Source of the DNA: Planctomycetaceae bacterium
Lineage (GTDB): Bacteria > Planctomycetota > Planctomycetia > Planctomycetales > Planctomycetaceae
Direction of reading: 5' to 3'
Length of the DNA: 64,000 nucleotides
Assembly (NCBI GenBank): GCA_021732415.1
Contig: JAKFVC010000016.1
Coordinates: 17,980 to 81,979, forward strand
The notes beneath the pieces were generated by a model. The model was given only the letters and a program-made list of their open reading frames with translations. It had not been told where the DNA came from and made no database searches. The position numbers were made by a program, and so were the translations under genes. This document shows, one piece after another, positions 38,636-47,681 of the stretch. Numbering within the stretch: the stretch's first letter is position 1; every line of letters starts with the position of its first letter.

Positions 38636-41410
38636 TTAAACTCCTACCCGTCGCAGGACGGATGATTGAAAAACCGAAGACTGAAACACTGACGTTTTGG
38701 ACCGCACGCCGGCGGTTGCCGTTGCGGTATCCGGTGACTGCGAAATGTTGGCAGTGGCAACGATCTGGACCCTTCCTTTGGAGGCCAGACTGTCGTCATC
38801 CTTGGTCACGTCGACCGCGACGCCCACGATGTTTTTGACCTGGCTTGAGACAGTGTCATTCGGTTGCGATGCTGTCAGGCTGGCGGTCACCGGCATCGTG
38901 GTTGCCGCCTGCAGGGTGTCGCCTGTCGATTGAATTGCCCCTGACGCGGTGATTGCCACCGTGCCGTCGCTACTTACCGTTTGATCTCCCTGCACCTGGC
39001 TGAGCGCGGCACCGATGCGAGCTGTGGCCACGGCTGCGACGTCTTGGTCATCCTGTGTCACAACCACAGCAACTTGAATCCGTGAAGTCGCCGTGCTCAC
39101 CAGTGTGTCACTAGGAAGCGTCAGGGTCAGAGTTGCCTGAATCAGGTTCCCGGCTCGAATGACGAAGGAATCGCTTTCCTGCTGCAGGTTGTTTCCAGCG
39201 CTGACCGGTAGAACGACTTCAGCTTCGATGACGTCCGATTCGGCCAACAGGTTCGCGGCCGCTCGAACGGCAACGGTCCCCGCGGCAGTCAGCGACTGAT
39301 CAGTTTGGGTGTAAACACTACTGGCCACGATGCGAGACGTGACCACGCTGGCCAGCGTCTGATCGTCTTGGGTCAGATCGCTATCGAGGATCAAACCGGA
39401 GTGATTGCCAGCGGTTAGGATGTCATTCCCGGCCGTCACGTCTACCGAACAAACAATCGCCACTCCTGCGGCTGCTGAAACCGTATCGCTGCCCTGTGTG
39501 ACACTCACGTTCACATAGCCGCCGCCAAGCATTGCCGCCAACGTGTTGCCGTCCTGAGCATAGGGAACGATCACGGTCACAATCCGGACCACAGCCGCTC
39601 CGGACAGTGTGTTGTCATCCTGGGTCGACGTGAACGATGAAGCGATAAGAGTTTTGACCGTCCACACAATGGAATCGTCGCCCGATGTGATCGCCGCGTC
39701 GCAAATGATTGGCATCGTGGCCGCGCTGGCAAGCGTATCGCTGCCAGCAGTCAGCGAGAGGCTGAACACCAGCGCATTCGTGGCCGCTCCGGACAATGTG
39801 TTGTCGTCCTGGATTCCAGTCAGCGTTGCCGCAATGCTGTTAAGTGCGTCGACGCTGTAAACGTCATCGGCCTGGGTGAACGACAAATTCGCGACGATGG
39901 CCATCAAACAATCGGCTGCGAGCGTATCATCCTCGGCCGTAATGATGGCATCAGCCACGGTGGCCGCTGTCAGGGCCGATGAAAGCGTGTCGTCGGCGGC
40001 CGTGATTGACGCGCTAAGAACGATCGGCAGCACACAAGCCGCAGATAGCGTGTCGTCGCTCTGTGTCACTGACAAATTCAGTTGAACGAAATCGAACAAG
40101 GCAAAGAGCGTGTCGTCGCCTTGCGTCAGGTCTAGTGCGGCAACAATCGCCACAGTCAAACCGGACGACAGCGAGTCATCCGCCTGGGTGACATTCACGG
40201 TTCCCACTAACGCAACGGTCGCCGCAGCGGAAAGCGAGTCTCCATCTTGCGTAAGAGATGATGCCGCCGCGATCTTGACAAGTGAGTCTGCTGACAGCGT
40301 GTCATCGGCTTGTGTGTACGATAGTAGAATCTCATTCAGTGCTGACGTCGGACGAATGCCGTAACCTGCAATAGTCCAAGTCGCGGACGAACTCAGGTCG
40401 GTATACGACATCGTTGTCGTACCAGCCGTCACGACTGAATTGGTATCCTCATTCGCTGACGAGCCATCGCCACCGCTGACGTTATTTCGATTGGTGTTCC
40501 CCGATGTGATTGCCCCGTCATCGGTTGTGCAAGCAGCGTGAATCACACAACTGTTGGTGACTGTCGTGACGACTACAGACGCATCGCTGAACCCGGTATT
40601 TGTTGCCGTTGCGGAATTAAACGCTTCCGTGGGCCGGTACTGATAAACCCCTTCGTAGTAAGTGGCCGTGCTCAGCGAGTGAACGGCCCCGGATAACGTC
40701 ACATTAACATCATGCGTGCCGGTGTCTGGATTGATCAGCCCCCAGCACTCGATCCGCACCGCACCGTTAGCCGACTCCCGAACACCGATCAGCGTCATGG
40801 CATCGCCGTTGAAGTCCAGCGCTGTGACGGTAGCTCCTGAGCCGCTGAAGATGTGAACGTTGACAGCCAGGAAGGAATCTGTTTTAGAGTCGAGCGTCAG
40901 GCTGTAGGCGTAGGTTGACGTTGTTTTGTAGCCAGAGTTCCACGCTCCGACGAAGGCGCATTGCGTGGGCGTGCCGCCAGGCGGGTCAACACCATCAACC
41001 CGAGTGCCCATCCACTGCACTTGTAGGTCGGACCACGCGAAGCTCGATCCGTTGTTGTGGCTGGCGTATGTCTGCGTCTCGCCATCTCGGAAGTTCGCTA
41101 GCACTGCCGCTTCTGATCCGGAGATGCGCTTCAAGCGGATTGTTTGCGGCCCACCAGGAGTTGGGCCCTGCAGAGTGAAGTCGATCTCGCCGTAGCCGCC
41201 AAACACCTCCATCGTGATGTTGTAGCCGCCGCTAAGAGCGAGGCGATAGACAACGCCGTTGTATATATACGACGAATCGTCTAAATCCAGCAGGTTTGTC
41301 CCAACGAATGACTCAAACCCAGCCGGCGGCGTGCCCGTGATAACCAAGTTGCCCTGATTCCCAATAACATGGGCTGGCCAGTAGGTGGGGGTTACATTCG
41401 ATCCCGGCAT
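38636..41410 (-). CDS. Repeat-containing spike/fibre-like protein (26 copies of a 21-residue repeat)
   Basis: The 924-residue product has an N-terminal region of about 360 residues. It includes GGYNITMEVFGGYGEIDFTL and a lectin-like section with VNVHIFSGSGATVTALDFNG. From about residue 360 to 905 follow some 26 tandem repeats of 21 residues with the consensus SLTQADDTLSAAATVAIVAA, in which T-Q-x-D-D-T-L-S-A is best kept. A short C-terminus ends in SVFQSSVFQSSVLRRVGV. Such repeats suggest a beta-solenoid. The place among virion genes points to an adhesion or spike role; adhesin function is inferred. Confidence 0.72.
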   Translation of the reverse strand: MPGSNVTPTYWPAHVIGNQGNLVITGTPPAGFESFVGTNLLDLDDSSYIYNGVVYRLALSGGYNITMEVFGGYGEIDFTLQGPTPGGPQTIRLKRISGSEAAVLANFRDGETQTYASHNNGSSFAWSDLQVQWMGTRVDGVDPPGGTPTQCAFVGAWNSGYKTTSTYAYSLTLDSKTDSFLAVNVHIFSGSGATVTALDFNGDAMTLIGVRESANGAVRIECWGLINPDTGTHDVNVTLSGAVHSLSTATYYEGVYQYRPTEAFNSATATNTGFSDASVVVTTVTNSCVIHAACTTDDGAITSGNTNRNNVSGGDGSSANEDTNSVVTAGTTTMSYTDLSSSATWTIAGYGIRPTSALNEILLSYTQADDTLSADSLVKIAAASSLTQDGDSLSAAATVALVGTVNVTQADDSLSSGLTVAIVAALDLTQGDDTLFALFDFVQLNLSVTQSDDTLSAACVLPIVLSASITAADDTLSSALTAATVADAIITAEDDTLAADCLMAIVANLSFTQADDVYSVDALNSIAATLTGIQDDNTLSGAATNALVFSLSLTAGSDTLASAATMPIICDAAITSGDDSIVWTVKTLIASSFTSTQDDNTLSGAAVVRIVTVIVPYAQDGNTLAAMLGGGYVNVSVTQGSDTVSAAAGVAIVCSVDVTAGNDILTAGNHSGLILDSDLTQDDQTLASVVTSRIVASSVYTQTDQSLTAAGTVAVRAAANLLAESDVIEAEVVLPVSAGNNLQQESDSFVIRAGNLIQATLTLTLPSDTLVSTATSRIQVAVVVTQDDQDVAAVATARIGAALSQVQGDQTVSSDGTVAITASGAIQSTGDTLQAATTMPVTASLTASQPNDTVSSQVKNIVGVAVDVTKDDDSLASKGRVQIVATANISQSPDTATATAGVRSKTSVFQSSVFQSSVLRRVGV

Positions 41411-41574
41411 GTAATCCCCCTTTCCCAGTCTAGGTAATTTTCAGTTGGTTGCGAAAAATCTACTTGCTGCGCTGGTGGAATGAACTCAATCAACACCCAG
41501 GCGTAGAACGCCAAAAACAGCAGGAGTGTAGACCAGTGAACCCGGAGTTCATTATTTAGCATACAGATCAGCAA
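41392..41574 (-). CDS. Small single-pass membrane protein
   Basis: The 60-residue product contains one transmembrane segment (HWSTLLLFLAFYAWVLIEFI) and overlaps the start of the spike gene by 19 bases. The overlap and orientation fit a real phage gene, but short length and lack of family make this uncertain. Confidence 0.4.
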   Translation of the reverse strand: MLICMLNNELRVHWSTLLLFLAFYAWVLIEFIPPAQQVDFSQPTENYLDWERGITCRDRM

Positions 41575-41618
41575 GTAGTGTTTGAGAGTAAACTATCAGG
41601 CTTCACTGAAACCACAAA

Positions 41619-41688
41619 TTGCGGGCCTCGGAGTTGAACCGAGCAGGTGAGGCTTATGAGACCTCAGTGGGCACCAGAACTGCCCGCG
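41619..41688 (-). tRNA. Phage-encoded tRNA-Met (CAT), initiator-like, with shortened D-arm
   Basis: On the minus strand, acceptor CGCGGGC faces GCCCGCA (six pairs and a C1-A72 mismatch, as in bacterial initiator tRNA). The anticodon arm is GAGGT-CTCATAA-GCCTC (anticodon CAT) and the T-arm is CTCGG-TTCAACT-CCGAG. The D region (16 bases) can form only a three-pair stem, and the anticodon stem ends in T-G rather than the third G-C pair of true initiators. Length 70 with the discriminator A; no CCA. Confidence 0.65.
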
Positions 41689-41695
41689 TGAACCA

Positions 41696-42010
41696 TCAAG
41701 ACCACAGCCACCGAACGAACTTAATACCTATCAGAACCGCAGTTCCGAGCATCAGCAGCACGACAACCACGAATCCCCACTTGAGCCAACTCCACAGCGA
41801 GAACGCGATACCCACAGGCAGCCACAACCATTTGAGCCAACCGCCAGCCGTTCCCGTCAGGAGTTGAAAAGTCTGCCTCAATAAGCCCGGATGTTGCTCA
41901 TTGAGGATTCGGCGATCGCGGGTTAAGTCGAGCCGCTCGCGTTGGTGGACGATACGATCGTGTTGCCGGTCGGATCGACTTGGCCTCTGACTCGCTGCTG
42001 GAGATACCAC
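41696..42010 (-). CDS. Two-helix membrane protein, holin candidate
   Basis: The product has two adjacent hydrophobic segments at its C-terminus (GGWLKWLWLPVGIAFSLWSW and FVVVVLLMLGTAVLIGIKFV) after a charged N-terminus. Size and two-helix topology suit a holin, and it lies beside secreted proteins. The start is uncertain: the GTG at 42010 makes an 88-base overlap with the preceding gene, and shorter in-frame starts are only TTG. Confidence 0.45.
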   Translation of the reverse strand: MVSPAASQRPSRSDRQHDRIVHQRERLDLTRDRRILNEQHPGLLRQTFQLLTGTAGGWLKWLWLPVGIAFSLWSWLKWGFVVVVLLMLGTAVLIGIKFVRWLWS

Positions 42011-42957
42011 GCGCCCCCGATCGCGATGATGCCCAGCACTCCAACTATCAGAATTTCCCCACCCGCTGAACCACCCCGGGTAGGGTTTGCGGGTGTTTTG
42101 TCAACCTCGACTGGCTGTTTCGACAGCTTCAATTCCTCGTCGCGAATCTCTTGTTCAGTCAACTGCTGCTCTGCATAGTGAGCCGCATCCTGCGCCGGCA
42201 GATCAGGGAACTTCTTCCGGATCTGTTCGAAGGTCATGGTGAGCTTCGGCAGGTCCTTTGCATCGGGATATGCGACTGGCTCCGGTAGATCAAACGGGGG
42301 GCGCGCCCCGATTGGATCATCAGAACCCTGCGCGTGATGAAGGGGTACTAGTTTTGCGGTCGCCAGCGTGCCGTCGTAACCGTGCTTGTGAATGTAGGCC
42401 TCGACTCGCACGCGGATCAGTTCAGAAAACTTGGCCGGGTTGCCGTCGTATTTGCCTACCACACATACCGGAGTTCTGTTCGGGCCGAACTTGCCGTTTG
42501 CTGGAGGTTGAATCACTATCGCGGGCAGACCGACTATCTTCAGTTTCGGTTTGATTTCGGCGAACCAGTCCTGTTGGAGCGCATCGTCTATACGGTATTC
42601 CTGCCAGTGTCCCCACGAATTCGCGGAGTCATCCGGTTTAACGTATTGGCTGAACTTCAAGGCCTTAATGTCGTCAAGCAGCAGTTTGGTAGCGGCCTTC
42701 TCCTGATCCGTGGATGTACTACCGGCTCCTACAAAATTGATGAACCACTTGTCCGAATCGTCGGCCGGGGGGGCCATCGCGCGACGCACGCCAGCGTCCG
42801 GGCCGTCTTGGATCGTGCCGAGTTCCTCGACATCGTGGCCGCGTCGGTTGATTTCTTCGTTCGCGACGGACGGAACGTCTTTGGTCGTTGAAGGCGGATC
42901 GGCATAAACAGCACTGCAGAGCAGCGCACAACTAAGAATTGCAGACAGGAAACGCAT
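41923..42957 (-). CDS. Secreted phage protein with C-terminal membrane anchor
   Basis: The 344-residue product has a signal peptide (MRFLSAILSCALLCSAVYAD) with a likely cleavage after AYA. A soluble domain (WFINFVGAGSTSTDQEKAAT, LKIVGLPAIVIQPPANG) and a C-terminal transmembrane segment (GEILIVGVLGIIAIGGAWYL) follow. The domain has a thioredoxin-like flavour but no CxxC. It follows the peptidase-like gene by 44 bases. Role unknown. Confidence 0.6.
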   Translation of the reverse strand: MRFLSAILSCALLCSAVYADPPSTTKDVPSVANEEINRRGHDVEELGTIQDGPDAGVRRAMAPPADDSDKWFINFVGAGSTSTDQEKAATKLLLDDIKALKFSQYVKPDDSANSWGHWQEYRIDDALQQDWFAEIKPKLKIVGLPAIVIQPPANGKFGPNRTPVCVVGKYDGNPAKFSELIRVRVEAYIHKHGYDGTLATAKLVPLHHAQGSDDPIGARPPFDLPEPVAYPDAKDLPKLTMTFEQIRKKFPDLPAQDAAHYAEQQLTEQEIRDEELKLSKQPVEVDKTPANPTRGGSAGGEILIVGVLGIIAIGGAWYLQQRVRGQVDPTGNTIVSSTNASGST

Positions 42958-43001
42958 GATAAAAGCCTTTGTTAAGTTGGGTTCGGGAAAAGTCCGGGAG
43001 A

Positions 43002-43583
43002 CTACAACCACCATTCCACGGGAACGGGGGGTTCGCTCGCGGGCCTAGCCAAGACGACAATCCAGGGGCCGCTGGCCATGTGCAGCCGGCGGAAAGCGTC
43101 GTCGTCGTATTCGTCAATTCGACCGGGCGTCTGGTTGTTACAGACGAGCCATTTCTGGCGTTTGAAGTCGTAACCGTAGAGCGTTTGGAAATGGGCCTGA
43201 CCTGCTCCGATCGCAGCAAAGCGACGGGTCTTAATGGCCCACTTCATCCAGGCAAACGTGTTCTCTTCCCCGGTAATGTTCCACCCGCGAATTCCTCGTG
43301 AGTGGAAGTAACTGGCCACACGAGCCGGCCAGGATCCGCCACGAATTGCGGGCCCGTATTTTGTGTCCCACAGGACGGTCGCGGCGTTGGGATCGTTCCC
43401 GGCAACACCGATCATCCCGATTGAGCACTGGACACAAGAGCCGTCCGGATTCCAGTATTTATTCCGCATCTGCGCCGTGAGGCACATGCGACTAACTTCG
43501 GTCAAATAGTCCGCTCCCATCGTTAATGCCACAAGGCAAAACAGGCCGGCGAGCAAACTGGCACGTGAAAGTAATTTGCACAT
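43002..43583 (-). CDS. Secreted C39-like cysteine peptidase
   Basis: The 193-residue product has a signal peptide (SRASLLAGLFCLVALTMGAD) and a papain-like core. Cys in DGSCVQCSIGMIG is the likely nucleophile, His in GAGQAHFQTLYGYD the base, and Asn in WLVCNNQTPGRID the third residue. The GHF...YGYD form is typical of peptidase C39-like domains, which cut peptides or peptide bonds in the envelope. In a phage it may aid entry or lysis. It is in the same secreted-protein block as two other exported products. Confidence 0.65.
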   Translation of the reverse strand: MCKLLSRASLLAGLFCLVALTMGADYLTEVSRMCLTAQMRNKYWNPDGSCVQCSIGMIGVAGNDPNAATVLWDTKYGPAIRGGSWPARVASYFHSRGIRGWNITGEENTFAWMKWAIKTRRFAAIGAGQAHFQTLYGYDFKRQKWLVCNNQTPGRIDEYDDDAFRRLHMASGPWIVVLARPASEPPVPVEWWL

Positions 43584-43639
43584 AGTTTCCCAAATTGGTT
43601 AATGGCCCTGATTGATGAATGGCCCGCGTTGAGAAAGTC

Positions 43640-44134
43640 TTAGTCGTCCCAACCCGGTAGCTTTTGAGGCTCGACCGGATCCGGTCGCCAAGTGGTTGTC
43701 GGATCGATTGGCGTTTCAAACTCGGCCGGGTTCAACTCCGGCGGAATCGGCCTTACCTCTTGCGCTTCCGCTTTCGGCGACTCCGGCTCCGGCGTTTTCG
43801 TCGGCGCGGTTGGCGGGGGACAATCCGCTGCTGCCGACTGAGTGGTAGCCGGGACAAGTCGACAACTACGTCCGTTGCATTCCCAGCGGTAAGCCGGGGC
43901 ACTGGCTCCGAGCGGTTGGACACCCGAGTCATAGGGGCTTGTGCTCGGCGTTGACGGCGTCGCTGATGGCGAGTAACTGCTGTAGCCGCGACGGGCACTT
44001 CGCTTTTCTTGTCGGGCAGCTTTTCGCTCTCCCCTTGCGGGGCGATCACAGCGGCACCGCGCAGCCAGGTCCAGGTAGGAACCAGCACTGGCAACAACCG
44101 CCAGAGCAACCAGAAGAAACATCTTTAGACGCAT
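43640..44134 (-). CDS. Secreted Pro-rich phage protein
   Basis: The 164-residue product has a signal peptide (MRLKMFLLVALAVVASAGSY), a basic Arg-rich section, then a Pro/Thr/Glu-rich disordered region with a small Cys pair (WECNGRSCRLVPA). The ATG at 44134 has CAGGAG at a good distance. No family is recognised; it may be an envelope-associated accessory protein. Confidence 0.6.
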   Translation of the reverse strand: MRLKMFLLVALAVVASAGSYLDLAARCRCDRPARGERKAARQEKRSARRGYSSYSPSATPSTPSTSPYDSGVQPLGASAPAYRWECNGRSCRLVPATTQSAAADCPPPTAPTKTPEPESPKAEAQEVRPIPPELNPAEFETPIDPTTTWRPDPVEPQKLPGWDD

Positions 44135-44187
44135 TTGCGTAACTCCTGAAAAGAGAAATCGTTGATAGCCACGTTGCCAGAAATATG

Positions 44188-44219
44188 CCCCGGCCCGTGC
44201 CGTGGAACACGGGCCGGGG
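44188..44219. terminator. Strong hairpin after the decoration-protein gene
   Basis: A perfect 12-bp GC-rich stem (44188-44199 with 44208-44219) lies 28 bases after the stop codon of the decoration-protein gene. No T-run follows on the minus strand, so it may attenuate rather than stop transcription. Confidence 0.5.
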
Positions 44220-44247
44220 GTGAAAACCGGGCAGCAGCCCGGGTTGA

Positions 44248-45060
44248 TTACGCGCGAATCAATTGCACGTTCATGACGTCCAGGCGGACCGAGTTGGACG
44301 CACTCGCAACGGACCAAGTCGCCTTGACTGCCACCGCATTGGCGGCCGTCGTGTCGATGGTTTCCGACGCGTTCTTCAACGGCTTGGCAGTGACGGTCCC
44401 TTCGACGCCCAACGCCTGAACGCCGGCCGCAACCAGCGTTCCAGACGCTCCAATCGTTCGAATAACGATGTCCACGTCGAAGTAGCCGACATCGTTATTC
44501 GCGACGTCCACCGCACCCGTGGCCGCGATCTCGACAGAGCCGAGATAGAGCTTGAGGTTCAGCGTGTCCGTCGAGTTGGTGGCCGTCGCGATCGCCTGGC
44601 ACCGGATACGAATGACGTCGCCGGCCTTCAGATAGTTCGCGGGGATGGTCACCGACTGATCGAACGCCGTTTCCGTGACCGTATTGGATACGGCCGCAGA
44701 CGCAGCGACCGAAACATATCGGGCGTCGACCGCGTACGGGTAAAGACGAACTGCAACCGTCGCGTCGCCACTGGCAGCAGCGGCCGCACATTTTCCGATT
44801 CGAATCAAACCCGTCCGTTGGACATCGGTACCATCGAAGTAGACCCATTCACCCTCGGCAAATGCGATCGACCCCTTGGTGATGTTGTAGACGTTGCTGT
44901 TGTCGTAGCGAACTGGATCGCCGCTGACGGCGGGCTTCAGTCCTTGAAACACAGCGACGTTGCCCTCCGGCGTGACATAGAGCGAACCAGAAGCGAGAGC
45001 TCCGGCCGCCGTTCGTTTGTGCTGCCAGGCAGGGCCAAGCAGCGTTGCGGTCGCAGTCAT
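44248..45060 (-). CDS. Capsid decoration/stabilising protein (DUF2190-like N-terminus)
   Basis: The 270-residue product starts with a DUF2190-like domain (LYVTPEGNVAVFQGLKPAVS, EGEWVYFDGTDVQRTG) as found in capsid cement proteins. A second, strand-rich half (VAVKATWSVASASNSVRLDV) follows, so it may decorate capsomers and carry an extra Ig-like fold. It lies two genes after the capsid fusion, as expected. Confidence 0.7.
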   Translation of the reverse strand: MTATATLLGPAWQHKRTAAGALASGSLYVTPEGNVAVFQGLKPAVSGDPVRYDNSNVYNITKGSIAFAEGEWVYFDGTDVQRTGLIRIGKCAAAAASGDATVAVRLYPYAVDARYVSVAASAAVSNTVTETAFDQSVTIPANYLKAGDVIRIRCQAIATATNSTDTLNLKLYLGSVEIAATGAVDVANNDVGYFDVDIVIRTIGASGTLVAAGVQALGVEGTVTAKPLKNASETIDTTAANAVAVKATWSVASASNSVRLDVMNVQLIRA

Positions 45061-45111
45061 GGAAAAATTCCTTATGGATGTGGCGAAATTGACGCCAGCA
45101 AATGAGTTGAA

Positions 45112-45312
45112 TTACTTGGACTTCTTGCCCTTCGCAGGGGCGTCGGCTCCCTCTTCGGTGCTGGGTTCCACTTCTTCCGGGAAGTCCGAAATGGCACCCC
45201 ACAACTTCAGGGAAGCGGCGGCATCATCAGGCAATTCGCCGTCTTCGATAACCGCCCCGTCCTCATACGTGACGCCGATCGCCCCGCACTTTTTGTTGAC
45301 TCGATAACGCAT
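45112..45312 (-). CDS. Small acidic phage protein
   Basis: The 66-residue product (MRYRVNKKCGAIGVTYEDGA, later EEGADAPAKGKKSK) is between the capsid and decoration genes. Its SH3-like start and basic end resemble small head proteins of other phages; the exact role is unknown. Confidence 0.55.
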   Translation of the reverse strand: MRYRVNKKCGAIGVTYEDGAVIEDGELPDDAAASLKLWGAISDFPEEVEPSTEEGADAPAKGKKSK

Positions 45313-45371
45313 GGTCTAAACCTTCGTTGGCCTACCCGGCCGAATGCTGGAAAACAGACGGACGGAAAGGA

Positions 45372-47681
45372 CTACTGGCGTTGTTCAGACAGCGTTTGCC
45401 AGGCGAGGGCCTTAGCGCCGATGTCCAAGTTGACGTCCCAGCCAACGCCCCACTTGCCTCGGTCCATAATGAACTGGCGGACCTGAGGAGCCTTGCCGGA
45501 TCCACGCAGATACGCGACTTCGATTCCCGGCCCCATGTTCGAAGCGAGTCGCCAAGTGGACGTGCTGCCGGCGTAAGTCGTGCCCGTGACGGGATCGATA
45601 ACGCCGTTGGTCAGTCGCGGATCCGTGACGACTTCGATCTTGCCCTTCTTGCTCTGGATGGCCGCCAACGGGTTGACGTCGCCACGCACATCGACCGAAC
45701 CGGACGTCCCAGCCATCGCGATGTTCTGGCTCTGCAGGATCGTGTAGGCAGTCCCTTCGAGTACCGCCGGCACAAGCAGATGAGAGGGGTACAAGCCGAT
45801 GTTGACGCCGTTCTCAGTCAGGTTGAACATCGCAGCCAAAGCCGCCTGCAGTGTCGCCAGCGCCAAGGCAGCACCGGACGCAACGAGATTGCCCTGCGAA
45901 CCCGGCTGTGAAGCCGAGAACAAAGCCCCACCGGTCGTGGTCAAATTGGGATTCGACAGCAAAATCGAATAGACCAAATCCGGTCGCATGCGGGCACAAG
46001 CCTGTGCCATTTCGTCGGGAATGTCGGCCAGCGCCTTAAAGCGATCGTCGATCATGTCCATTTCATCAACCGCGAACTGTTGCGAGTAGCGGAAGATTTT
46101 ATAGGTCTCCATCGCGTCATCACGTTTCGCATGATCCGCTTCACCGCCGCGGGCATGCTGTGTGAGCCGCGGCCCCTTCGTCAGCCTAGTGCGTTCCATC
46201 GGCTGGAAATTGTTAGCCTCGGCGTCCTTTGTCCAGCCAACAGTGGAGTCACCGAGTTCAACAAACTTCTGAATGAACACCGCATTGATGTTCGTCGTGA
46301 AGATGTCGGTCAGTGCTCCGCCGGAAACAGCAGCGCGAATGAACCCTTGATTGCTGCCGTCCGTGTCGCGACCATCGATTTGGCAAGCCGCCTTGCACAA
46401 ATCGACCATCGACATATCGCGGTACTTCCAAGCCGCCTCCATCGCCTTCTGTCGGGCATCGGCGTTGATTCCGGCCCGCAGCCAGCTCGGGAGCCCCAAC
46501 GCCAAACCGAGATGGCCACCGTAACCGGGGTAGTCAATCCGACCGCCGGCCCGCATGATCATGGCGCCCTGTAAGGCGTGCAGCATCCCTTGCGACTGGC
46601 CGTCCGAGCGGTTGGCATTCGGGATGTTGAGCCGCTGCTGTTTCTTCATCCATTCCAACTCGGTCTTATCGAGACTCCAGCCATTCTCGACGGCCGCCGC
46701 GGCAAACATTTTGTTGCCGCCACAAATGGCCTGAATTCCGCCGATGCGTTTCATCTCAGCAGAGAAGTCACGACGGGCCGCTTGGATTGCGGCGGATGCG
46801 TTCGGGTTGAACACGGTCGATTTTCCTTTCGCGGCCGCCTTGACCGTGGCCTTGGCTTTGGGCTTGGCCTTAACGGTTCCCTTGCCCTTCGCTTTCGCCT
46901 GAACCGGCGGCTTCTTGTCTTCGGGTTCGGTATCGCCTTCCGCTTCAACCTTGTCTTCGGGGTCGTCCTCGGCCTCGACCTTATCCTTGTCTTCGGGGTC
47001 GTCTTCGGCCTCAACCTCGGTATCTTCGCCGCCGCCCTGCTGGGCTTCGTATTGCTCCATAAATACGGATCGCGCGGCATCGTTCAGCGTGGAGGCATCA
47101 AGTCCCATCACACTCAAGAGCCATTCTTCGAAACTCATGATTTGTCCCTTTTGCTGGGCGAGTATCACCCGCGTATTTTTGTCAGCGCCCATGCCCAGCA
47201 CGGACGTTTCTCTAAGAACTGACCTGGTCGCATGCGTGAACGGACCGGTCAGGGATTGACCGTTCACTTCGATCGTGACGCCGGCTGCGACGTCGTAACT
47301 CTCCTCCACCTTGGCACCCACTGAGGCTTGCCAGGTATGGCCGTTTTTTCCCATCGTCAACACGCGTTTGACCGAGGGGCTTTGTTCGGGGTCGGCGGTG
47401 ACCGGGCCTGATAGCCACAGGTCCGTTCCGCTGTTCTTGATTCCGTCAGAATCGGTCTGGCCGAGAATCATTTCGTCGTCGGTGTTGTGCTTGATGGGGA
47501 TGGGGATTTCGCCTTCGGCTTCGAGTCCATTCAGGTCGATGACGACTGGCAAATCGAACCCGTCCACATCCAGCTTGCCGCCGGTGTAAGCGAGAATGTC
47601 AAAGCGTGTCGGCAAGTCGGTTGACTCCGCAGACTCCGCCTTCAAATTCACTTTTCCCGACAAACGCGCTAGTCGTTTCAT
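45372..47681 (-). CDS. Prohead protease-scaffold-major capsid fusion protein
   Basis: The 769-residue protein contains three functions usually split over two or three genes. Residues 1-180 are a prohead protease-type domain with a His motif IPIKHNTDDE (His65) and Ser motif WQASVGAK (Ser120). Residues 215-290 are a low-complexity acidic then Lys/Ala-rich linker (EAEDDPEDK repeats), likely scaffold or delta-domain. Residues 300-769 are an HK97-fold major capsid protein (QFAVDEMDMIDDRFKALADI, GLYPSHLLVP, RKWGVGWDV-like end). The fusion can be processed by its own protease during assembly. It overlaps the portal gene by four bases. Confidence 0.85.
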   Translation of the reverse strand: MKRLARLSGKVNLKAESAESTDLPTRFDILAYTGGKLDVDGFDLPVVIDLNGLEAEGEIPIPIKHNTDDEMILGQTDSDGIKNSGTDLWLSGPVTADPEQSPSVKRVLTMGKNGHTWQASVGAKVEESYDVAAGVTIEVNGQSLTGPFTHATRSVLRETSVLGMGADKNTRVILAQQKGQIMSFEEWLLSVMGLDASTLNDAARSVFMEQYEAQQGGGEDTEVEAEDDPEDKDKVEAEDDPEDKVEAEGDTEPEDKKPPVQAKAKGKGTVKAKPKAKATVKAAAKGKSTVFNPNASAAIQAARRDFSAEMKRIGGIQAICGGNKMFAAAAVENGWSLDKTELEWMKKQQRLNIPNANRSDGQSQGMLHALQGAMIMRAGGRIDYPGYGGHLGLALGLPSWLRAGINADARQKAMEAAWKYRDMSMVDLCKAACQIDGRDTDGSNQGFIRAAVSGGALTDIFTTNINAVFIQKFVELGDSTVGWTKDAEANNFQPMERTRLTKGPRLTQHARGGEADHAKRDDAMETYKIFRYSQQFAVDEMDMIDDRFKALADIPDEMAQACARMRPDLVYSILLSNPNLTTTGGALFSASQPGSQGNLVASGAALALATLQAALAAMFNLTENGVNIGLYPSHLLVPAVLEGTAYTILQSQNIAMAGTSGSVDVRGDVNPLAAIQSKKGKIEVVTDPRLTNGVIDPVTGTTYAGSTSTWRLASNMGPGIEVAYLRGSGKAPQVRQFIMDRGKWGVGWDVNLDIGAKALAWQTLSEQRQ

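Noticed and set aside
46578..47222. Plus-strand frame with repeated FGLGLNGSLALRFRLNRRL-like sequence
   Set aside because: It is the complement of the low-complexity capsid linker, not a membrane or repeat protein.
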